From VBDM01 sp041493345 (GTDB lineage: Bacteria; Pseudomonadota; Gammaproteobacteria; Burkholderiales; SG8-39), in NCBI GenBank assembly GCA_041493345.1, contig JBGPYQ010000209.1:1-6379 (forward strand): a stretch of 6,379 bases of DNA, read 5' to 3'. The notes under the pieces were generated by a model. That model was given only the letters and a program-made list of their open reading frames with translations, did no database searches and had not been told where the DNA came from. This document shows positions 1 to 6,379 of the stretch, one piece after another (within the stretch, counting starts at the first letter, position 1; each line of letters starts with the position of its first letter). The position numbers and the translations under genes were made by a program.

Positions 1-167
1 CCGATGGTCGCGAACAGGAACCAGTAGCCGATCCAGGCCCGCGACATCCCCATCTGCTCGGCAACCGCGAGCGCGAGGAGGAAGAGGATGAAGCCGCCGG
101 TATAGAAGGTGTAGTACTTCCTGAGCTGGCGGAAGAACGACGAGTGCGAGAAGGTCTGGCTGCTCAT
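1..167 (-). CDS. Sodium/solute symporter large subunit, N-terminal fragment (VC_2705-like)
   Basis: Only the first 55 codons are present; the gene leaves the window at its left edge. It reads MSSQTFSHSSFFRQLRKYYT and then a hydrophobic stretch (about residues 22-36), a short loop with AEQMGMSRAWIGY, and the start of a second membrane segment. The RQLRKYY motif, the early helix and the AEQMG-x5-IGY loop are what I know from the large subunit of SLC5-type symporters that pair with a DUF4212 small subunit, probably importing small carboxylates such as acetate with sodium. The ATG overlaps the stop of the upstream DUF4212 gene by four bases (ATGA), which implies translational coupling. A ribosome binding site AGGGAG lies seven bases before the ATG. 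The family is fairly certain from pairing and N-terminus; the substrate is inferred from the adjacent sensor genes. Confidence 0.85.
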   Translation of the reverse strand, partial: MSSQTFSHSSFFRQLRKYYTFYTGGFILFLLALAVAEQMGMSRAWIGYWFLFATI

Positions 168-430
168 TCGAGATCTCCCTCATCCACGTTGTATTCCAGG
201 TCGAGCTTGCGCATCAGCAGCGCGTAAATGCCGATGAGCGCCACGTAGATGATGAGCGAGCCCTGGGCCGACATGTAGAACCCCAGCGGAAAGCCGAGAA
301 ACGTCACGGTGTTCAGTTCGCGTGCGAACCATGCCTCGACGAACGTGGCGACGAACCAGACGGAGAGCAGTATCCCCGTGATGACGAGATTCTTGCGCCA
401 GTACTCTTTGTGCTTTTCGGTGAGCTGCAT
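164..430 (-). CDS. DUF4212 small subunit of a sodium/solute symporter
   Basis: An 88-residue inner-membrane protein with two predicted helices, about residues 14-36 (LVITGILLSVWFVATFVEAW) and 53-73 (AQGSLIIYVALIGIYALLM), joined by a loop with TFLGFPLGFYMSAQG. The N-terminal KHKEYWRKN, the FPLGFYMSAQGS loop and the acidic C-terminus are typical of DUF4212 proteins, which are almost always encoded just before an SLC5-type symporter and are thought to be its accessory subunit. That gene follows here with a four-base ATGA overlap. A strong ribosome binding site (GAGGGG, about five bases before the ATG) supports the start. The gene opens a new transcription unit: upstream are a possible promoter and an inverted repeat likely bound by the neighbouring response regulator. 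Length is normal for the family and nothing looks damaged. The exact role of the small subunit is not well established. Confidence 0.92.
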   Translation of the reverse strand: MQLTEKHKEYWRKNLVITGILLSVWFVATFVEAWFARELNTVTFLGFPLGFYMSAQGSLIIYVALIGIYALLMRKLDLEYNVDEGDLE

Positions 431-506
431 CGGTCCCCTCTCTTGGCGATTGTCCCGGAATCCTGAGGCGCGAATCGGGAGCCGGACTCCCTGACGGTTG
501 GGGAGA

Positions 507-535
507 ATGCTAGCCGGGCGCTCCGGCCACTTCTA
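507..535 (-). promoter_or_regulatory. Candidate sigma70-like promoter of the symporter operon
   Basis: On the minus strand TAGCAT (512-507) is a 4/6 match to the -10 consensus and TAGAAG (535-530) a 3/6 match to -35, with 17 bases between. The poor -35 box is what an activator-dependent promoter would show. The predicted transcript would start near 500 and leave a leader of about 70 bases. The spacer holds a small dyad, GCCGG-N5-CCGGC (513-527), and the leader a GGGAG-N5-CTCCC dyad (477-491). The boxes are weak, so this is a prediction only. Confidence 0.4.
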
Positions 536-536
536 T

Positions 537-550
537 TAGGGAAAACCCTA
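537..550. promoter_or_regulatory. TAGGG-N4-CCCTA inverted repeat, candidate operator
   Basis: A perfect pair of five-base arms around AAAA, lying just after the stop of the FixJ-type regulator gene and just upstream of the candidate -35 box of the DUF4212-symporter operon. Its centre (543.5) is about 43 bases before the predicted transcription start, the usual place for a dimeric activator that contacts RNA polymerase beside the -35 element. It is a poor terminator: the stem is only five pairs and no T-tract follows on either strand. I infer that the adjacent FixJ/CrbR-like regulator binds here; the match to the published CrbR motif was not checked. Confidence 0.5.
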
Positions 551-558
551 GGTCGCGC

Positions 559-1182
559 TTACCCCGATTGCTGCAATGCAATCTGCACGAGCTCGGCCAC
601 GGAGGTCACGCCCATCTTCTCCATAACCTTGGCGCGGTGGAATTCGATGGTCTTCATGCTGATATCCAGTTCCGCCGCAATGATCTTATTCGGCTTGCCT
701 TCGATGACGCGCTGCAACACCTCTTGCTCGCGCTCGGTCAGCGTCGCGATACGACCGGCGATAATCGATTGACGGGCCCGTTTCTCGCGGATTTCGGCGT
801 CACGCAGGAAGGCGTTCTCGATGATGGAAAGGACTTCGCGATGGCTGAACGGCTTCTGGATGAAATCGACCGCGCCGCCTTTGAGCGCGCTCACCGCGGC
901 CGGCACGTCGCCGTGCCCCGTGACAAAGACGATCGGGATCTCGATGTCCCTGCCATTCAGGTACTGCTGCAGCTCCAGACCGCTCATGCCGGGCAGCTTG
1001 AGATCCAGCACGAGGCACCCGGCGCCATCGTTCCGATAAGACTCTATGAACTCCGCCGCCGTGGCGAATGTCTTCACGGCGATCCCGTTCGACTCCATGA
1101 GCCACCGCCAGAGCGTGCGGATGGACTCGTCGTCGTCCACGACATAGGCGGTGGGAAGTTGATCGGGACGCATGTCGTTCAT
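559..1182 (-). CDS. FixJ/CrbR-like response regulator (receiver + LuxR-type HTH)
   Basis: A 207-residue transcription factor. The receiver (about residues 11-125) has the acidic cluster D16-D18, phospho-acceptor D60 in LVLDLKLPGMSG, T88 in VTGHGD and K110 in QKPFS. The LuxR/GerE-type helix-turn-helix (about 145-203) has LTEREQEVL and the recognition stretch NKIIAAELDISMKTIEFHR. Phosphorylation should promote dimer formation and DNA binding. Position behind an SLC5-domain kinase matches the CrbR (ErdR) regulators that control acetate activation and uptake genes. An in-frame GTG at 1203 would overlap the stop of the preceding receiver gene by four bases and add seven residues, but it lacks a ribosome binding site. 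I prefer the ATG at 1182, where GAGGGG sits 12 bases upstream (rather far). A third ATG lies at 1173. Likely target: the inverted repeat and promoter immediately after this gene. Confidence 0.93.
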   Translation of the reverse strand: MNDMRPDQLPTAYVVDDDESIRTLWRWLMESNGIAVKTFATAAEFIESYRNDGAGCLVLDLKLPGMSGLELQQYLNGRDIEIPIVFVTGHGDVPAAVSALKGGAVDFIQKPFSHREVLSIIENAFLRDAEIREKRARQSIIAGRIATLTEREQEVLQRVIEGKPNKIIAAELDISMKTIEFHRAKVMEKMGVTSVAELVQIALQQSG

Positions 1183-1199
1183 GGGCGGGCCAAATCCCC

Positions 1200-1574
1200 T
1201 CACTCGCCGCCGGGCAGCAGGCGGCGCACCGTGTTCATGAGTTCCTTCGTGGAAAACGGCTTCGTAATGTACGCGTTCGCCCCGAGGTCAAGTCCCCTTT
1301 CCTTCTCTACATCGCGCCCCTTGGCAGTAAGCATGAGGATCTTCACGTCCCGAAGGGCGGGGTTCTTGCGGATCTTCTGGCACACCTCGAACCCGCTCCT
1401 CTGCGGCATCATGACGTCGAGCAGGACCACGTCCGGCTGGAAACTCTCCGCGAGCCGCAGGGCCTCCTCCCCGTTGCGCGCGGCCAGCACTTCGTAATTG
1501 CTTCCGCGCATCAGGAACTCGAGCGAGGTGACGATGTTCGGCTCGTCATCGACGATGAGAATGCGGCGGGCCAT
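1200..1574 (-). CDS. Stand-alone CheY-like receiver
   Basis: A 124-residue single-domain response regulator with no output domain. All key residues are visible: D9 and D10 (metal binding, in ILIVDDEPN), phospho-acceptor D53 in VVLLDVMMPQRSG, T83 in MLTAKG and K105 in ITKPFS. It sits 18 bases after the kinase and in the same reading frame, separated from it only by one TGA and six codons. In the CrbS/MxtR kinases I know of, a receiver like this is fused to the C-terminus of the kinase, so this protein is probably the detached equivalent, acting as a phosphate sink or relay acceptor beside the FixJ-type regulator. Its own ribosome binding site is weak (CCGGGAACCC before ATG), suggesting coupling to kinase translation. 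An unrelated signalling role through protein-protein contacts is possible. Confidence 0.92.
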   Translation of the reverse strand: MARRILIVDDEPNIVTSLEFLMRGSNYEVLAARNGEEALRLAESFQPDVVLLDVMMPQRSGFEVCQKIRKNPALRDVKILMLTAKGRDVEKERGLDLGANAYITKPFSTKELMNTVRRLLPGGE

Positions 1575-1592
1575 GGGTTCCCGGCGAGCGCT

Positions 1593-4349
<2,757 letters not shown>

Positions 4350-4407
4350 GGATCAGGACGCGGGCGGGCCACCGGCGCCTCTATCGGCTCTTAGAGCGCC
4401 TAACAAA
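4350..4407. other. Leader of the kinase gene, no clear promoter
   Basis: This 58-base stretch separates the terminator-like hairpin from the kinase ATG. It holds an 11-base palindrome GCTCT-T-AGAGC (4387-4397) but no convincing -10/-35 pair and no purine-rich ribosome binding site on the minus strand (the bases before ATG are GCGTCCTGATCC). The kinase may therefore depend on readthrough from the upstream small gene or on a non-canonical promoter. Confidence 0.3.
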
Positions 4408-4429
4408 ACGAGGGGAAACATCCCCTCGT
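4408..4429 (-). terminator. Intrinsic terminator after the small membrane protein gene
   Basis: A perfect nine-base stem (ACGAGGGGA / TCCCCTCGT) with a four-base loop. On the minus strand it is followed by TTTGTTA, giving TTTTGTTA with the last stem base. It lies about 44 bases after the 66-residue protein's stop and 58 bases before the kinase start, so it should end or attenuate transcription entering the kinase operon. The T-tract is interrupted, so termination may be partial. Confidence 0.65.
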
Positions 4430-4442
4430 GCTCCCCTAAGCC

Positions 4443-4471
4443 AGGCCGTAACGGTCATACTGTTACGGCCT
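4443..4471. repeat. Stem-loop immediately after the small membrane protein stop
   Basis: Ten perfect base pairs (AGGCCGTAAC / GTTACGGCCT), extendable to 13 with one mismatch (G·T on the plus strand, A·C on the minus) around a CAT loop. It starts one base after the TAA stop of the 66-residue protein. No T-tract follows, so it is not a classical terminator. It may stabilise the mRNA 3' end, act with the second hairpin 13 bases further on, or be a protein-binding dyad. Confidence 0.55.
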
Positions 4472-4472
4472 C

Positions 4473-4673
4473 TTAGTCATTGCGCTTTTCGACCACCAAC
4501 GCCATCAGTCCGATCAGCAGCGCCCACACCGCGAACACGTAGAGATAGAGCACCGGGATGCCCAACACCTGGCTGGGGCCGGCGAACAGAGTGAGAAGCG
4601 GATAGTTGAACAGCAGGAAACCCAGCAGAAACAGAGCGGCCAGGCGCTGCCCCTTGATGCTTGGCCGGATCAT
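4473..4673 (-). CDS. Small two-helix membrane protein (DUF3311-like topology)
   Basis: A 66-residue protein of unknown function. A short basic N-terminus (MIRPSIKGQR) is followed by two predicted helices, about residues 11-31 (LAALFLLGFLLFNYPLLTLF) and 38-61 (GIPVLYLYVFAVWALLIGLM), and a charged tail VEKRND. The turn with GPSQVLGIPVLYLY recalls DUF3311 proteins, small membrane partners of solute symporters, but this match is from memory and tentative. The start is well supported by GGGAGG five bases before the ATG. The ATG overlaps by four bases the stop of a possible 18-residue leader peptide. Its place just before a kinase with a symporter domain suggests an accessory subunit for that sensor, as DUF4212 is for the true symporter. 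Two hairpins follow its stop, so it may also be expressed on its own. Confidence 0.8.
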   Translation of the reverse strand: MIRPSIKGQRLAALFLLGFLLFNYPLLTLFAGPSQVLGIPVLYLYVFAVWALLIGLMALVVEKRND

Positions 4674-4726
4674 GGACCCTCCCAGAAGCAGGGAAGCCCA
4701 TCGTCTTCTGTGATCAGGACGCGCAT
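4670..4726 (-). CDS. Possible 18-residue leader peptide
   Basis: ATG at 4726 opens a short frame encoding MRVLITEDDGLPCFWEGP and ending in TGA, whose bases overlap the ATG of the next gene (ATGA). The best ribosome binding site in the window, AGGAGGA, lies four bases before its ATG, and the frame covers the next gene's own GGGAGG site. This arrangement is typical of translationally coupled leader peptides. The first nine residues look like the beginning of a response-regulator receiver (MRVLIxEDD), so it may instead be the remnant of a lost regulator. I know of no family. Evidence is only the ribosome binding site and the overlap. Confidence 0.4.
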   Translation of the reverse strand: MRVLITEDDGLPCFWEGP

Positions 4727-4771
4727 CGGCTCCTCCTCGCGGCTCGGACGCAGGAGCCGCACCGTGCGGTC

Positions 4772-4780
4772 AGTGTAGCA
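4772..4780 (-). promoter_or_regulatory. Candidate extended -10 promoter for the leader and small membrane protein
   Basis: The minus strand reads TGCTACACT: an extended -10 (TGn) followed by TACACT, a 4/6 match to the consensus. No good -35 box lies at the usual distance (CAGCAA, 2/6, at 17 bases), but an extended -10 can work without one. It lies downstream of the groEL terminator and about 45 bases before the leader peptide ATG, where a promoter is needed. Confidence 0.35.
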
Positions 4781-4840
4781 AAGCCACGGTGCCGTTGCTG
4801 TTCAGGGGCGCAGAAGCGCGGCCCCTCGGCTGTCCGGAAA

Positions 4841-4872
4841 CAAGAAAGCCCCGCCGGAGCGGGGCTTTCTTG
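4841..4872 (-). terminator. Strong intrinsic terminator of groEL
   Basis: A perfect 14-base-pair hairpin (CAAGAAAGCCCCGC / GCGGGGCTTTCTTG) with a four-base loop. The GC-rich core is flanked by an A-rich and a T-rich run, then TTT on the minus strand, the classical form of a rho-independent terminator. It lies 85 bases after the groEL stop. Its symmetry would let it work in both directions, but no converging plus-strand gene was found. Confidence 0.9.
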
Positions 4873-4933
4873 AGGCTGTCCCAGGAAGGGGGTTTCGGGG
4901 GGTAACCGTGATTCCCTGTTCCGAAGCCTGCCC

Positions 4934-4966
4934 GGACATGTAACTCGCTACGCGAATTACATGTCC
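4934..4966. repeat. 33-base imperfect palindrome spanning the groEL stop codon
   Basis: Outer arms GGACATGTAA and TTACATGTCC (ten bases each) enclose inner arms TCGC and GCGA around a TAC loop; the only mismatch is C4944 with A4956. All 14 other positions pair. One arm contains the last codons of groEL (GAC ATG TAA). No T-tract follows on the minus strand, so it is not a terminator by itself. Probable roles are protection of the mRNA 3' end or a protein-binding site. Confidence 0.7.
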
Positions 4967-6379
4967 ATCCCTTCCATGCCGCCCATCCCGCCCATGCCGC
5001 CGCCATGGCCATGGCCGCTGTTCTTCTTCTCTTCGACCAGCTCGGCCACCATCGCCTCGGTGGTGAGCAGCAAACCGGCGACGGAAGCCGCATTCTGCAG
5101 CGCCGTGCGCGCGACCTTGGTCGGGTCGACTACGCCCATCTCGACCATGTCGCCGAACTGCTCGGTCTGGGCATTGAAACCGAAGTTGCCCTTGCCTTCC
5201 GCGACCCTGTTCAGCACCACGGACGGCTCTGCGCCGGCGTTGGCCACGATCTGGCGCAACGGCTCTTCAAGGGCGCGCCGCACGATCTTGATACCGGCTT
5301 CCTGGTCGGGGTTGTCGCCCTTGATCTTGTCCAGCGCGTTGCGCGCGCGGATGTACGCCACACCGCCGCCGGCGACGATGCCTTCCTCGACCGCGGCGCG
5401 GGTCGCGTGCAGCGCGTCCTCGACACGGGCCTTCTTCTCTTTCATCTCGATTTCGGTGGCGGCACCGACCTTGACTATTGCAACGCCGCCGGCGAGCTTG
5501 GCCACCCGCTCCTGCAGCTTTTCCTTGTCGTAGTCGCTGGTGGCCTCGTCGATCTGGGTGCGAATGTTCTTCACCCGCGCCTCAATGGTCTTGGGATCGC
5601 CCGCGCCGTCGATGAGGGTGGTTTCTTCCTTGGCGATTTCAACGCGCTTCGCGCGTCCGAGGTCCTTCAGGGTTGCTTTTTCAAGCGTCAGGCCCACTTC
5701 TTCGGCGATGACTTGCCCGCCGGTAAGGATGGCAATGTCCTCGAGCATGGCCTTGCGCCGGTCACCGAACCCCGGCGCCTTCACCGCGCAGGTTTTGAGG
5801 ATCCCGCGCAGATTGTTCACCACCAGCGTAGCAAGCGCCTCGCCCTCGACTTCCTCGGCGATGATCAAGAGCGGCCGGCCGGCTTTGGCCACCTGCTCGA
5901 GCATCGGCAGCAGGTCGCGAATGTTGGAGATCTTCTTTTCGTGCAAAAGGACGTAAGGGTCCTCGAGCACCGAGATCTGTTTTTCGGCGTTGTTGATGAA
6001 GTAGGGCGACAGATAGCCGCGGTCGAACTGCATGCCCTCGACGACTTCGAGCTCGCTCTCCAGGCCTTTGCCGTCCTCGACCGTGATCACGCCTTCTTTT
6101 CCGACCTTGTCCATGGCGTCGGAGATGATTTTTCCGATAGCCTCGTCTGCGTTGGCGGAAACGGCGCCGACCTGGGCGATTTCCTTGGTCGTGGTGCAGG
6201 GCTTGGAGAGTTTCTTCAGCTCCTCCACCACGGCGATCACGGCCTTGTCGATGCCGCGTTTGAGGTCCATGGGATTCATGCCGGAAGCGACGAACTTCAT
6301 GCCTTCCTTCACGATCGACTGCGCGAGCACGGTGGCGGTGGTGGTGCCGTCGCCGGCGACATCCGAGGTTTTGGAGGCG
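4957..6379 (-). CDS. groEL: GroEL (Hsp60) chaperonin, missing its N-terminus
   Basis: About 473 residues are visible; the first ~75 lie beyond the right edge, so the reading frame is open to the window end. GroEL forms a double seven-subunit ring that folds proteins in the cytoplasm with GroES and ATP. The first visible residues, SKTSDVAGDGTTTATVLAQ, are the conserved ATP-binding stretch around E. coli D87-T91. They are followed by GMNPMDLKRGID, the apical-domain VEGMQFDRGYLSPYF and APGFGDRRKAML, then KKARVEDALHATRAA with the ATPase aspartate (E. coli D398), VAGGGVA and GDNPDQEAGI. The C-terminus is the usual flexible Gly-Met tail, here preceded by GHGHGGG, a slightly unusual histidine-bearing form. 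Sequence and length look fully functional. groES would be expected upstream, outside the window. The gene ends in a palindrome and a terminator, so it is a separate unit from the signalling genes. Confidence 0.98.
   Translation of the reverse strand, partial: ASKTSDVAGDGTTTATVLAQSIVKEGMKFVASGMNPMDLKRGIDKAVIAVVEELKKLSKPCTTTKEIAQVGAVSANADEAIGKIISDAMDKVGKEGVITVEDGKGLESELEVVEGMQFDRGYLSPYFINNAEKQISVLEDPYVLLHEKKISNIRDLLPMLEQVAKAGRPLLIIAEEVEGEALATLVVNNLRGILKTCAVKAPGFGDRRKAMLEDIAILTGGQVIAEEVGLTLEKATLKDLGRAKRVEIAKEETTLIDGAGDPKTIEARVKNIRTQIDEATSDYDKEKLQERVAKLAGGVAIVKVGAATEIEMKEKKARVEDALHATRAAVEEGIVAGGGVAYIRARNALDKIKGDNPDQEAGIKIVRRALEEPLRQIVANAGAEPSVVLNRVAEGKGNFGFNAQTEQFGDMVEMGVVDPTKVARTALQNAASVAGLLLTTEAMVAELVEEKKNSGHGHGGGMGGMGGMEGMDM

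Larger units (their letters stand above)
4727..4956. other. Intergenic region after groEL
   Basis: About 230 bases between the groEL stop and the leader peptide. From the groEL side it contains the second arm of a palindrome that starts in the groEL stop, a C-rich stretch on the minus strand (about 4890-4905), a strong terminator (4841-4872), a small dyad AGGGGC / GCCCCT (4804-4809 / 4821-4826) and a possible promoter (4772-4780). No RNA gene or further coding frame was recognised. Confidence 0.6.

Noticed and set aside
537..550. TAGGG/CCCTA dyad as a terminator of the regulator gene
   Set aside because: The stem has only five pairs and no T-tract follows on the minus strand; position next to a promoter favours an operator.
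568..1497. Plus-strand open frame opposite both response-regulator genes (309 codons)
   Set aside because: It spans two convincing genes on the other strand and resembles no protein family; a shadow.
4351..4723. 12-base direct repeat GATCAGGACGCG at 4351-4362 and 4712-4723
   Set aside because: One copy is just before the kinase ATG and one inside the leader peptide, which is curious, but about one 12-base repeat is expected by chance in a window this size and the match does not extend.
4886..4905. G-rich stretch on the plus strand as a G-quadruplex
   Set aside because: It has only two long G runs plus a GG; four separated runs of three are not available, so only a weak two-layer structure could form.
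4961..5533. Plus-strand open frame opposite groEL
   Set aside because: The Ser/Pro/Met-rich product is the antisense reading of the GroEL Gly-Met tail and conserved body.

Overview
The window carries seven or eight genes, all read from the minus strand, in GC-rich DNA. A betaproteobacterium is the best guess: the SLC5-type sensor kinase / FixJ-type regulator / DUF4212-symporter set and the GroEL sequence look most like that class. This is inferred from protein character and no database was searched.

In the direction of transcription (high to low coordinates) the layout is as follows. (1) The C-terminal ~473 residues of GroEL, cut by the window edge. Its stop codon lies inside a 33-base imperfect palindrome, and a strong intrinsic terminator follows 85 bases later. 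(2) A short intergenic region with a possible extended -10 promoter. (3) A possible 18-residue leader peptide with an excellent ribosome binding site, overlapping by ATGA a 66-residue, two-helix membrane protein. (4) Two consecutive stem-loops, the second with the form of a terminator. (5) A three-gene signalling operon: a 918-residue histidine kinase whose sensor is a whole sodium/solute symporter (SLC5) domain plus a STAC linker, a stand-alone CheY-like receiver, and a FixJ/LuxR-type response regulator. (6) A 130-base intergenic region with a TAGGG-N4-CCCTA inverted repeat next to a plausible promoter. (7) A DUF4212 small symporter subunit overlapping by ATGA the start of its large-subunit sodium/solute symporter, which runs off the left edge.

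Taken together, the signalling genes resemble the CrbS/CrbR (MxtR/ErdR) 'acetate switch' of Vibrio and Pseudomonas, in which an SLC5-domain kinase and a LuxR-type regulator control acetate uptake and activation. The likely circuit is that the kinase senses or transports a small carboxylate, phosphorylates the FixJ-type regulator (with the lone receiver as a second acceptor or relay), and the regulator binds the inverted repeat to switch on the adjacent symporter operon. The ligand and the binding site are inferences.

The most interesting points are the candidate operator, the in-frame single TGA that splits what is elsewhere a hybrid kinase, the leader peptide, and the palindrome over the groEL stop. 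GroEL itself is an ordinary housekeeping neighbour.
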